Below, one piece after another: positions 20,069-32,800 of a DNA stretch of 64,000 nucleotides. The position numbers and the translations under genes were made by a program. Positions within the stretch are counted from its first letter, which is position 1. The number at the start of each line of letters is the position of its first letter. The stretch is from Phytopythium helicoides (lineage: Eukaryota > Oomycota > Peronosporomycetes > Pythiales > Pythiaceae). The stretch is from contig JANFNE010000068.1 of NCBI GenBank assembly GCA_024867545.1, positions 124,001 to 188,000 of the forward strand, in the 5' to 3' direction. Under the pieces are notes generated by a model. The model worked only from the letters and a program-made list of their open reading frames with translations, was not told where the DNA came from and did no database searches.

Positions 20069-22061
20069 TCACACCCGGGGCGTTGGGTAGGCGAGTAGCT
20101 CGGGCTTGAGCCTGCTCCACGCCTCGACGAGACGACCGTGCTCCTCTGGATGCGCGCGCAGGAGAGCGGCTGGGTCCTGCACAGTGGCATGGAGACACAG
20201 TTCACAGGCACGACGCCGCACGTGAGCATAATGGGCAAGAGAGAGCGGCGCAGAGAGCGGCGCGAGACAGTCGGTCCGCCGTCGGGCGCTCTATGGCCCA
20301 CCGAGTCGGCCGACGCCCACACGTTCGCGGCGAGCCGGGAAGGGGCGGACCAACTGTTGACACGCCGGCGGACACGACAGGCAGACGGACGCACCTCGGC
20401 GAAGCACACGAACATGGTCGCGACGATCGAGTCGAGCACCGACGACACGATGGCGCACATGGCGTAGCCGATCGACGCGCACGCGACGAACGTGACCACA
20501 ATCACGTTGAACGTCTCTGCGTGGCCACGAGCGAGGCCGTCACGTGCGTTAGACGACCAGACAACGCGCGAGCGGCGCCGGGCTGGGCAACGCAAAGCAA
20601 CCATCCAATACACAACGTACCGCACTCGTGCGGGTGCGCGGCCTTTTCGTCAGCGCTGCACTGGAGCGCCACGTAGAGCCACCCGGAGCCGATCACACCA
20701 GATAGCGCTCCTAGCCAGAAAAAGCAGCCATGGCAATCCCACAGCCCACAGACGCACGGGTGAGCCACGCCACGGAAACCGTCATGCCTGTCCGAGTGAT
20801 TTTTGGAGCGCACGCACCGACGACGAGGCAGCCGACCGACAGAACGCTCGACACGAGCGTGTCATTGATGAGCGCGCTCCAGCCGCGGTCGCGGAACAGC
20901 CTCATGGTGTCCGTGCCCGCAGTGCGGAAGTCCTTCCCGTAGAGTGCCACCTGGCAGAACGCGTACTTGTTGAAGTACTGCAGGTTGCGGGTGACCAGCT
21001 TCACGAGGAACTCGAGGCACGCGTTGGCGCTGCCCGTGGCTTTCCGGCGAGGCACCGACAGCAACAACGAGTGCAGCGCGTTCAGCGCCGCCACCAGCAG
21101 CGACCCGAGGCAGATGGAGCCAAGCGAGGTCGTGAGCGCGCGAGTCTGGGCGCGCTGCACCGTGTTGATGTCGTGCGCGCCGAACCACCACTCGCCCACG
21201 GCGCCAGCGGCGATGCAGTGCACCACGTTCCTCGCGACCTGCACGAACCAGTAGAAGCTGGGATAGGGACACCGCCGTTCGTTAGCGTAGGTAGCTGGCA
21301 ACAACAGTAGGAGTCCATCGTTGTTCACCTCAGCAGCATGAAGAAGAAGCAGACGTTGCCAAACGAGGACAGGTCGTGGAGGTGGCTGACAGCCTTGGCC
21401 AGCACGCCCAGCAGCGCCACGCTCCACACAAGGATCCACACACCCTGGGCCACGAGCGCCGCGTAGGCCGCTGTCACCGCACCCGGGAACACGCGCAGGA
21501 TACGCGATGCCGCCGACAGGTTGGACGCTGCGAAGGAGATGGCCGGACGAATAGATGTGTAGTACATGGCGATCGTAAGCGCGTAGAAGAGGTTGACGAA
21601 ACCGATGGCGCGGCCGCCCATGCCCGAGTCATAGAATGCGATACCCGAGGCCGCAAGGAACGCTAGGATGCTGCAGCGCAGCGTCCATGTGATGACCTGC
21701 GCCGCGTGGTTGCGCAGGATGTGCAGCCACAGCGCCGAGACTGCACCGCCAATGCAGGACGTCGCGAGCAGCACGAGGAAGATCTTGAGCCCGTGCGACG
21801 CCGAGCCCTCGCGGTGCACCGTGAAGTAGAGGCTGGATGCGTTCGGGAGCCCGAACACGAGCTGCCAGGGTAGCACGTTAGTCGCTCTGCGCGCTCTCAC
21901 GCCGCTCCATGCGTCGACCGCACCGCGATGGCCGCCACGACCCCCAGGTTCGCGGTGAACGCCACCGCGAACGCGTGGTCCTTGCGCTCGTCGCGCCGCC
22001 CGCCGCCCGCGAACTGCTGCTTCTCCAGCAGCACCTCCTCGTCCGCGTGCTCCAGCTCCAT
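20069..22061 (-). CDS. Choline-transporter-like protein (CTL/SLC44/Pns1 family)
   Basis: A polytopic membrane protein of 476 aa in six exons: 22061-21924, 21861-21329, 21257-20818, 20710-20621, 20516-20395, 20176-20069. About ten hydrophobic spans are visible. The family signatures are FYWFVQVARNVVHCIAAGAV followed by GEWWF, and LQYFNKYAFCQVALYGKDF, both typical of CTL/Pns1 proteins. The conserved ending is CFAEDPAALLRAHPEEH followed by a short Tyr/Pro tail. The family moves choline or ethanolamine across plasma or mitochondrial membranes in animals; substrates in protists are unproven. Exon phases agree throughout, and four of the five introns start GTGCG or GTACG. It is head-to-head with the EF-hand gene, 146 bp apart. 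Confidence 0.92.
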
Positions 22062-22207
22062 GCTTGCTCGGCGCCGCTTGTTCTCTCGCTCGAGGCGGAG
22101 AATCCTCGTATTTATCCACTAAACCGTAGTCCAAAAGCCTGGATTCATGACAAAACGCGCGCTTCAACTACGCAACCGCCGAGGGGAAACCCACAAGGAG
22201 ACAGGCC

Positions 22208-25200
22208 ATGGCTCGGCGCGCGAGCGTGGCGGCGCCGGTGGGCGAGGACGCGGCGGGCGCGGACGAGTACGAGGAGTTCCTGCTGAACCTGACGGTGGAC
22301 GGCGTGCGCGAGGGCGCGTACATGCTGTGCAAGCACGCGGACGACCTGCTGGGCCACCACGCGCGCCAGGCGTTCCGCGAGAAGGCGGCGTCCATGCGCG
22401 CCGAGAACAGCGTCTACTACTTCCTCAAGGAGCTCATGCGCGCGTTCGGCTCGCAGCAGCACGCGCCCAAGCGCCGGGGCGGCGACGGAGAGCCGCCCGC
22501 ACTCGTGCTCGAGGCGCACGAGTTCCGCAAGCTCGTGGCCAGCGATCCGGCGTTCGAGAGCGCGGTGCCCAGCGACCAGGTCGACGCGCTCTTCTATCGC
22601 ATCGTCGACCAGGACGCGCATCAGAAGCTCATTCGCCACCAGGATTTCCTGGAGTTCTGCCTGCTTGACCAGGACCAGCTGTGCGTGCTGGGTGTCGATT
22701 CCCTGCGTGTTGGGATGAAGAAGTACTCACTTTGCTGCTTCCCCAGGCGGCTCCTGCTGTTCAAGTACAGAAGACATATCAAGAAGATGCGGCTCACGGA
22801 TAACGAGGTCGCAGACACATTCAGACGGCTGTCGGCCACCGGCAGTGTCGAAATGTCGCCCGAACTCTTCCACGCCGCACTGAGACGAGACCTGGACGTC
22901 GTGCTCACGACAGGGGTTCGTAAAGTAAACACATCAACCAACACCGAGGGAACTGATCTCACTTTCTCGTAAACAATCGACAGGAAGTCGCTTTCCTCAT
23001 GCAGCTCATGGACTCGGACTGCGACGGCGTGGTCAAGGTCAACGATTTTGAGTCCTTCCTCAAGGACGACAAGGGTGCGATCGATCTACTTCACGCGCCA
23101 AAAGAAACCGGCGTTGTGGATCTCAAGTTATCTGTCAGCGAAGCAGAAGAGACCAGCTTGCGCCGGGAGGGATTTACGCAGCTCTTCCCCGCACTGCACG
23201 AAACGGGTCGCATGTTCCTGTGGTATCGTGCAGCCAACAAAGATGAGGGCAAGTCGGCCTTATCCTGTATCAAATACTCCGCAAGCTCTCGAGACACCGA
23301 GCTAGTTGCGAAAGGATTCACTTGCCTGCAGCAAGACGTGAATAGGCAGGGAGCCTTTGGAAAGCACAAATACATTTGGATGAGCTTCATGACGACTTCC
23401 AGCCAGATCGCTGGAGAAATCATCGATTTGTCGCTGACGTGTGGCAGCCTGAGTGATCAGCACGACGCACGGCTATGGATACCACGACACCGCGGTTTCA
23501 AACTTGTGTCTGGGAATTTAAACGAAAAGAGTACCAAGAGCGCAGTATTCCTGTGGTTGAGACGCCGCCGCTCGTACTTCAAAGAGGACCTGGTAGATCA
23601 CCAAATGGACTTGGTGACTGTGGAGTCCCCTCGGTCTCGAGTAGCTTCACAGTCACACATTGATGAGCTGGAGCAGCAAGTCCGGAAGACGCTACGACGG
23701 AGCTGTCCAATCGACCAGGATTGCTCGCTCAATTTCGTCCGGCTCTTTGACGAATTCGATCCGAAGAAAACGCGTGCGATAGCGAAACAGGCAGCACTTG
23801 TGGGCATTGAGACGTTCGGGATCAAAATGAACAAAAAGGTGCGTGCACCGTTGAATAATTCCATGCTCGTCAACTATACTTTTTCGTAACAGCCACCTGC
23901 CATTCGTTCACTAGGACTTTGCCGCCATCTGGGAGAGAATGAACCCTTTTGGTACACGACAGATTGACGTTGTCACTTTTTCGCAGTTCTTGGAGCTGAC
24001 AGACGCAGAAATGTACGGAGTAATGGTTGTGCATCTTGAGTTTCAACCGTTCCTGACACAGATTCTGGCAGTGATGAAATGCTCAGCACTTTGCAACGAG
24101 GACTGACAGCTAGAATGAGTTACCAAGTCCCCAACTATCGCTTGATATTCCAAAGTTACAATGCTCTTGGAGACGGAAAACTGAGCCGTGCCGACTTTCA
24201 GCGAATCTTCGCGACAAACCAGCTCAGTTTCACCAACAATGAGCTCGGCAAAGTCATTCAGAGGTTTGACGTCAACAATGATGGTGTTGTTGACTACACA
24301 GACTTTCTCAAATACATTACTGGTGAGTGTGACGCCTCTGCACGTGCAGCATCGCGAATTGCCGATGCGGCAGAAGAGGTCCGGGCGTGGGCAATCGAGC
24401 GGCAAAGTAAAAAGCTCGCAAAAGAGGGCAATATCGACTCGAGCGCTGCTTGGAAGCTATTGAAACCTAAGCACGGCAAGATTGACGCACATGCTGTCGA
24501 TCACGTCCTTCGGCAAAGAAATACTAGGTTGGATGCTAAGGGTCTTCAATTGCTGATGGTTTTGATGGCCCCAGCAACAAATGGAAGTGTCAGTCAGGCT
24601 GCATTCCATGTCTTTGTAAACCATCTTCCCAAAAAAGTGTACGTTATGCATAGCGTTGCTGTAAACGCAGTCCGAGCTCATTGTATATTTGGCTGATTTT
24701 TGATTTTGTGAAATAGGGGCGGGATGGTATATGAAGTAAAGAAACTTGTTGGCTTCGTGCAGGGCGATGGCGAAGTCGACACAATATTTAACAAGCTAAA
24801 TCTCGAATCAAACGGGAAGCTACCCATTACGAAGTTCTCCCAGCAGATCAATACGCTCGCAGTTGAAAGGGGAATCCCTGCTTTTGACTTGAAAGACATG
24901 GTCTATCTAATCCAATGGACAGGAGCGTACTGTACTGGTGATGGGACTGTGCTGATTGATCGTTTTCTCGCCAGCGTTCGGGAAAACCGAGAGCGGAGAA
25001 ACATGAAGAGCGAGTTTATAACGCATTACGACAGCCCAAAGTTTCTCGAGGGCGTGTCATTGCTGCGTGAAGAGTTTAAGCGGTGTGCAAAGACGCCAGA
25101 TGGGAAGTACAACTTCTTGATCCCATTTCGACTGTTTGACAAAGATAATTCTGGTCAGATCGCTTTGTCGGAGCTCGAGGCTGGAATTCGAGAGCTAGGC

Positions 25201-28200
25201 GTGGGTTCCTATCTGAGTGACCAAGAAATCAAGGGATTGATGCGTCGTTTTGACTCCAACTCTTCTGGGGCGATTGACTACCATGAGTTCCTGCGCTTCA
25301 ATCTTGCCGAGTCTTCTTCATCGTCAAGTCGAAGACTGAGCGTAGCAAATCAGCCAGATATCTCTGCTCAGACGGTAATTGAAGAGATCATCACAGGAGA
25401 AAGGCTTTCGGCAGCCAATATCGAAGCGTACTGTGCGTCATTGAAGCGAATGTTCGGCATCATCGACAAAGATACCACTGGTATCGTTCCAGTTGGACGG
25501 TTTGTCGAAGTGCTCAAGGAAATGGGAATATCCCTCGATACCGCGGATTTGGAGGCTTTGCTCCACAGTTTTCGGAGCAAAGATGAACACAACGATGGTG
25601 TGTATCATATGCATTTTTGTGATGCACTTGTTCTTGAGTGCGAACGACGGCAGGAGGAGCAATTTCGCTCTGGGCTCCCACCTACTGAGCTGCTAGAGCT
25701 GTTGAGAGATTTATTCCATGAATATAATGCAGCCCAACAGCGATCAAAAGCACTCGGTCGTGGAACATTCAATCTCCACGATGCTCTTGGGGTCTCGAAA
25801 GATTCTTCCGAGTATGTCCCACTTTCGATTGAAGACTTTAAAGAAGTATTGTGGACTGCAGGGGTGCGTCATCCATATCTTCGCGACGAACTCGAATCTA
25901 TCATGAGCTGCTTCCAAACACATCGGAATTCGGCTTTTGATGTAAAGCTGTTCGGGAGCTTTCTAACTAAAGGAACTCGAGCACTAGTCGAAGTCACAGA
26001 TGGGGCGCTCGATGCTTACGTTGTCCGCTTCCAAGAGGAGCTCGAAAATTTTTTATCTACGGGAAAAGATGCTGGCGATCGACTACTTGCAATGTTTGCA
26101 GAGCTAGACACAAACTCGAATGGCACGATCTCCCACGAAGAGTTCCTTGGCGTGCTTCAGAAAGTCGGTCTGCACCATTTCCTTCCCCCAGAAGATGAGC
26201 GTTTGCTTATGAATTTCCTTGATACCAATGGCGATGGAACTGTGTCGTATCAAGAGCTGCTTGATTTTACCAAGCATGCAGGTGAGAAGTTAAATGCTGC
26301 AGCCGCACTAGCTGCCCCTCCTCCCCCTGCTTCACCAACCTCCCCACCTCCTGCGTCTCCGCCTCCAGCAACGAAGCCGGACTCTCCTTCCAGGGCAGCT
26401 GATACACCGCCACCATCGCCGCCCTCATCTCCAATATCGTCTCCTATTGTTTTCCCAAGGGAACACCTCGTTGTTATGCATCAGATATGGAAGCTCAACA
26501 AGAAACTTTCACCAGCTCCATTTCCATTCGACAAGTACTTTCGAAAATATCGCTCCAAACCGGACGAGTCTTGCGTAAAAACCCGCGTGTTTGAAAAGAT
26601 CATCGACAAGTTTCTTGGTCGACTAGTGGAAAAGCGAGTGGCATACAATATGAAAGAAGTGGATGTAGACACTCTGGTTCGGATCTTTGCACCCAAACGT
26701 GGAGCTGACAATATCAATTACGAGAACTTCCTGGCGGCTTTGGCGCAAGCGCAATGTCTTCCCAGCGAAAAAATATCTCGGAGCGACAGTGACAGCGATG
26801 CAAGTAGCGAAAATAGTGATGACGCACTTTCTTGCAGTAGTGACGAAGGTGACCGTCCATCTGAACGCAAATTTCAAGCAGCTCGAAGCACGCTAAGCAA
26901 GAAAATTCAAAGAGAGTATGAGTCTCAAAAGGAATTACAGTCCCTCAAGGCACAAGTGCTTGATCTGATGAAGGATTTTAAAGAGAAACCAAGTGTTGGA
27001 GAGCCTAAAATGTTCAAGACACTTGTTACACTTGGCCTTCGCCTCCAAACCCGGGAAGCAAAACTCATTTTGTCTGCTATCAGCGGTACAGGCAGTGCCA
27101 AAGGTAAATATGACATGCTCCGTCTCCTTGAGATGATTCAACAGCATGTGGATAGTGCTCTAGGAGTTAGCTCGAGCAAGGCAGTGGCAGAGTCTAAGCC
27201 AACAAAAGAGTCGGCAAAGCCTGCAAGCGGAGGTAGTGACTTCGCTCAACTGAATCCAACGCTAGCTGAAAAGATGTACCAATGTTTTATCTTGGCAGCC
27301 CAGCGAAACGTAAGTGGATTGAAGCTGCTTGAAAAGTGCGACATCAAAAAAACAGGGAAAGTGACGCTTCTTGAGTTTCAGACCGTGCTTCGTCTCATGG
27401 GATGCACGCTGACCGACTCAGAGCTTGACGAAGTAAAGAAACTACTCGGAGATGGCGCCTCTGCATTGATACACTACGATTCTCTGGTGGTCAGGCTGAG
27501 ACAAGATCAAAAGGCTCCAGCTCGAAAGACTTGGTCAAATCTGCCTGAAAAATTGCACACTCATCGTCCTGCACCTCTTCAAGTTCCTAGCTCACCTGCT
27601 GCTGCCATAATGTCCATCCGCCAAGCAGGTGTCCCAACACACCGGGAGGTGGACTGGGTGGGAGAATCAGTCAGATCCCCCATGTCTCCCGACGAAGCAA
27701 AGCGCGTGGACTCCTTCCTTCGACAGTTCTTTGGCGACCTGCTGCAGACTCGTGCTATCTCATCACATGATTTACTACATATGTTTGAAAGCTATGATCG
27801 CAAGGACACAGGTTTTATCTCTGTAGATGCCTTCCGCGCGGTAATGAGGCGGTGTGATGTGTCTCTTACGGCGGATCTACTGTCAGGCTCCGTTCTCCCA
27901 CGATTCACTTCAGTAGCTGCCGATAAGTTCGACTATGTTGACTTCTGCGAGACGATTTTGGGTGCAGCGAAGAACTGTAGGGCCGATATTGTAGCCCAAC
28001 ACCCACCTCAAACTGTCTTCTCTACGCCTGCGAAAGACCAATTGGGATCCGTTGTGGCTCCAGCAGTTCAACGCACAAACAATGGGCATTCAAGTGCCAG
28101 AGACGTACGATTGAACAATGCAGCATGTTTATCAGGCACGTTTGAGGTAATGTGCGATCACTGTTTTGGATACATTGTTCAATAACTCACGCCACCACTT

Positions 28201-28576
28201 TGTACAGCGTTTTGGAGTAACACTGCCAGCATTAGACACCGATGCGGCCAATCGTAAGTCGAATGAGTCGAGATTAGCTAGACCCAGCGGCACAGACTCT
28301 GGTCGACTGGGTAGCGGGTGGACATGTCCTGTTTGTTTCCACAAACAGACGCAGCCTACAATGTATTGCGAGATCTGTGCTGCTCAAGATCCGTCCTCAG
28401 TGGAAACCAACGTGCTAGTCCAGTGTCTAGCGTGCGGATTCCGCAACCGAATAGGTACCATCACCTGCGATCTGTGTACAAGCGACCTCGATCCCGTTGC
28501 TACTACTAGAAGCCACCTGAGCGACGTCGCGGCGGTGGGAAAACCAATACCGTATGACGAAGGGTGGATCAACTGA
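22208..28576 (+). CDS. Giant EF-hand protein with MABP-like region and RanBP2-type zinc fingers
   Basis: Seven exons (22208-22680, 22747-22915, 22984-23838, 23915-24012, 24072-24638, 24717-28146, 28208-28576) encode 1,986 aa. EF-hand loops with good or fair calcium ligands include DSDCDGVVKVND, DVNNDGVVDYTD, DKDNSGQIALSE, DSNSSGAIDYHE, DTNSNGTISHEE and DTNGDGTVSYQE; DKDTTGIVPVGR and DRKDTGFISVDA are degenerate. A segment near 23200-23430 (GFTCLQQDVN, then KYIWMSFM) resembles the MABP beta-prism of MVB12/DENN proteins; this is tentative. A Pro-rich linker lies at about 26317-26450, followed by acidic and basic stretches. Two RanBP2-like zinc fingers end the protein (CPVCFHKQTQPTMYCEIC, CLACGFRNRIGTITCDLC). 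It looks like a calcium-responsive scaffold. Intron 1 is 66 nt, in frame and stop-free, so its retention would add 22 residues. No orthologue with a known role is recognised. Confidence 0.85.
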
Positions 28577-28615
28577 CCAAGATTTGTTGCATTCACACCT
28601 TAGTCTCGTGCTGCT

Positions 28616-29782
28616 TTAGAGCGTGTGGTAATTTCGATACTCGTTTGTAACGGAGTCAAAGTCACAAGGAGGGTTCATAACACGAAACTTCTTGCGCTTC
28701 TGTACAATGAAATTGTAGCGCGTGCGTAAGACCCACCAAAGCTCGTAGTCGCCTTTGCAAATTGTCCGCGTGCGATCTCCTCGATAGAAAAGTGGGAGGA
28801 TGGTAGTGCGGAAACCGCTAGTGTACTCGCCAAGTAGCCGTACCTGGCTCAATATGATCTCGCTATTGGGTTCATGCACTTCGAGGAATGTGCCGCAGTG
28901 ATTGTCGAGAGCAAAAGCACCGTAGCACTGAACAATGTACCCTGTCTGGCTGTACGCAACTGCCACGCACCGCTGTTTTTGTCGACCATCCACGCTGTAA
29001 CAACTAGCAAGCGCATCAATCGAGGCATTTCGGTCCCAGCATGCTGGCATGACAGCGTCTTCGATTGGTGCAAGCGCGAGTTGCCGATCTAGACACCCCG
29101 ACTCCGTGAAATTTCGAGTCACATTGAGTGTGCCTGCAGCAGTGAGGGTTTTCTGGAGTCGATAGGGCCCCAGATCGGCATCAACGTAGCAATCCGAGTC
29201 GATTCGAGTCGGACGGTCGCCCACTCGACTCACTGACTCGTCCAGTGGAACGCCTAGCTCATCCACGAGCGATATCTTGGTCTCGGACGACAGAGTCCCT
29301 GTCGTGTATGCCTGCATTTCATTGGCAAAGCGTTAGGTCAATTCACGAGTTCGCTAACTCAGGTAAAGTGCCGGCTCACTGGTTCTCCGAAAGTGTCGCT
29401 GCAGCAGTCGTAGGCTCCACCTCGGCAGGGATCGAGCAGTAGTCCGATTGTGAAATAGGTAGGCTCGGAGTACCTGTACTCATGACAGCGTAAGAGCAAT
29501 GCACTTCCCAGAGATGTGCGAGGGCAGGATCAAGCAGCCGACGGACGTGTAAATGTTGATGTCGATTGTGGTGCGCGGGTCACGAGTCTCAATGTCGAAT
29601 GCTAACTCTGCCTGAGCCTCCGTGTACTCGCGCTCCTCGAGCTCGTCGACTTTGTCTGGCGCTGCGATGATCTGTGCGTTCGCCGCCACCAAAGCTGCTG
29701 CAGTTGCGCTCGCTAGCAGCAGTGCTACACGAGATCTTCTGGACCAGCGGCTTTGCATAGATGCTCGCTTCATTTCGGACAA
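28616..29782 (-). CDS. Predicted secreted Cys-containing protein, unknown function
   Basis: Three exons are inferred: 29782-29547, 29473-29380, 29311-28616, giving 341 aa. The N-terminus has a basic start followed by a hydrophobic stretch (VALLLASATAAALVAANA), a good signal peptide with cleavage near ANA. The middle exon contributes DPCRGGAYDCCSDTF, and the long last exon has further Cys residues and N-glycosylation sites (NVT, NFT, NAS). The C-terminal part is aromatic and basic (VMNPPCDFDS, then NEYRNYHTL). No RXLR or other known effector motif is seen. The first donor (TACAC|GTCCGT) is weak and its exact position is less certain; the second intron has a clear CTAACGC branch site. Its stop codon is 39 bp from the EF-hand gene stop. 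No domain family is recognised. Confidence 0.65.
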
Positions 29783-29883
29783 AGCCGCCTAGTGGTGGCT
29801 CTTCAAGAAACAAAAAAAAAAAAAGATCGTGAGTGACCCAATTAGTTTAGCTCTGACATCTCATGACTACAATTCTCGTTATA

Positions 29884-32800
29884 TCATCCTGAATCTGGAA
29901 GCACTGCTAGAAGACGCTCAACGTCTGTAGGCACGAGCAATGCCTCCACTCGCAACGTTTGGTCCAGTTGTGCGTGGAATGCGTCAATAGTGGAGTTTAG
30001 CTCTTTCAACTCATGGCGCAACTGCCGGTTTTGGGCATGTACTCGTGCACTCTCGAGCGTGAGTTGCTTAGCCTGTAGTGAGAAGGGCTGAATGCGCTTC
30101 TTGAGTGACTCGACAGCTCGAATGCGCGCTCCTCGAGCCTTTTCAACATCACTCTTGCGCTTGGCGAGGAATGCTGCGTCCTTTGCAGCTTGATGCGCAG
30201 CTACATGAGCGCTCAAGCACTCACGTTGCAGTTCTCGGAGTTCTCCTTCCATTCGAGCACAATCTTCGTCCTCTAGCTCCAAAAGCTGAGTGCGATTGTC
30301 GACGCAGTCGCGCCACACTCGTGCTTGAAACACAACGGATCCTGTGACGCTCGCTTGCAGCACACTCCCCAATTTGTCTCGTGCGTTCTTCTCTAGTAAA
30401 GCGGCTCTAGCCTCGCGGCACTCACGGAACACTTGCCGGTTTCGGAGAGTGCGATACCATCGCTGAAGAATGATAGTGAAGCGCGATTCTCTATCGAGTG
30501 CCTCGAGTGCAAACTGACTTGACCGCTTGTGAGCTACGCGACCGGCGCGATCCTGTTCGTCCAATTCTCGTTGACGGTCGCGGCGCTCTTGGATGAGTCT
30601 TCTCCAAGCCTGCTTGCCAAGTTTCCCTCTCCAAACTCGCTGGACTAGGCGAGTAGCCGCTTCTAGCTCACGTCGATACGCAGCGGCAAACACTCTTGCC
30701 AAATGACCACGGACAATCGACTGTATCCTCCTCGCACTTGTGTGGAGCAAGCGGATATAGGATGGTGATTGCCAGCCACGCTGAGCCAATTGAGTACGGT
30801 AGAAGTGGACAAGTATGTTGATAGCACCTAGTTGTAGTAGACGAAGGGATGACACGGATGAATGCTCTCGAGGTCGAGATTTTTCCATAAGCTGGCGAAT
30901 CTGTTGCTGCTGCTGATGCCGCCGCTGTCGGGCAATTGCTTCATCTAGAAGGGATCGATATCGGCGTCGATGACGGATGGAGCTACGACGAATATCCACA
31001 AGATTGTTACCCGAAGACCCCATTGCGTGAAGTAAAGCAGTGTGCTTGCGTCGACGATCGTCTCGAAGACGCAGAGCAAATGCCAACGCCTTTGCCTGCC
31101 ACATGCGCCACGTAGACTGAATAGCTGTCACGCTACATCGGCGAAGATGAAAGTGGGAGCTGAACTGCACGATTCGCTTGAGGATCCTAAAATCCGCAGC
31201 CATGAGTCAGAGATCGAACACGGTTACTCTACCTTCTACTTGTTCAAGTCATTTTAAACGTACATGAGAGAGCGGAAGAAGTGCTGTAGTGTGCGAGCTG
31301 CACTGTTCACGCGGTAAACTTGTTGTCGACAGGCAGCGAGAGCCACACGAAATCGCAGGCGGCCGATAAATCCTCGATAGAGTCTTTGAAGGTTCTCTGC
31401 GACTACCAGACCGCAATCACGCTTTTGCTTCCACAAGATAGCCAGCTCTCTTGTGTATATAGAGTTGCGTCCGTCTCGGAGAAACAAAATGAATGGTTCG
31501 AAGGTATACGAGCGAGCTAAAACTATCACTCGAGCGCACTTTCGGCCAACAAAGCCTCGGAAGACGCGTTGAATCGCTCTCGCACTTCGAAACAGCAAGT
31601 TGCGGAGAGCTACTCTCGCCACAAACGCTCGGAACGCGCGCTGAATGCATCTTGCACTCTTTTGGCGCAATCGCCGCCGCTCCTCGATCTCAATAACTCG
31701 CTGTTTCGCCGCTCGTCGGCAAAGACATCCTCTAGCTGCTCGCTGGAGCTGAAGGGCAAGGATGAACCACGCGTCTCGGTCTGCGATCTCTGTCCGCATG
31801 GATTTTCCAAGAGTGTCACGCAGCAATAGTACTTTTTCACGGGCTTTAAACCCCCGGTATACTCGCTCAATATCCACAGCCCCTCTAGATTTACGCTCGT
31901 GCTTGAGATGCTTCAGATGCCGCAATCCAGCGGCCCGCCGCCTCGCGAGTTGACCTCGAGCGTAGCGCTGAATGCATATTGCGGAATCTTCCCGCGCTTG
32001 ACGCGCAGCTTCTGCTCTTAAGAAGTTTTCCCGCTGCTTCTCTGCTAGCCAGTGCCTCATGAAAGCTCTCAATTGTTTCGTGAATGCACAAAAAGCATGT
32101 AGAAGCCGAAGATTTACATGTAGAGTTGCTGATCGAGCTTTTCTGGCTTCAAGCAAAAGCTCGCGCTGGCGTTTGAGCATTAAATGATTGCGGAAGCGCT
32201 GCTGAATACGAACTACACACTTCTTTCGATACCGAATCCATGATAGCGCTAACAACATTGCCGATTTTGCATTCCGACGACCAATGCTCGTCTTTGGCTT
32301 GAGCCAGCGCGTGATCTTTCGCGCAGCTGCTCTTCGCTTGTTATCTCCGCGGAGAAACGCGACGACATTTGGGTGCTTGAGTATCAGCCCGTTATTGGAA
32401 ACCACTAATAGGTTATTACCGATCTTGGCGGATACTGAATGGAGTGCAAGCAATGAAACCTCAGGGCAGTGGCGAACATTGAGCTCTTTAAGATGCTTAG
32501 ACTTCATTCCCAGTGCTGATATACCTCGATCAGTCACTTGCCAGTCATTCGCGAGGTTCAGGCGTTCAATCATTGGACAATTCTGCGCTATTCCCTCAAT
32601 CCCAGCATCACGGATTTGCTCGCAGCTCTCAAGATCAAGGGTTTCCAGTCTTGGGCAGGCAGCAGATATCAAAAGGAAACTCGCTTCGGAGAAATACCTG
32701 CTACGACTGATGCGGAGGGTGCGCAAATACTTACAGGTCGCTGAAATGGATTTACATAACTCGTCCGTAGCAATACCCGTGATATCCAAGTCAACTAGCT

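Noticed and set aside
23322..24348. GTGAGT...GCAG 27-nt intron in the EF-hand gene near 24322
   Set aside because: Too short for splicing and the frame is open through it, so it was treated as coding.
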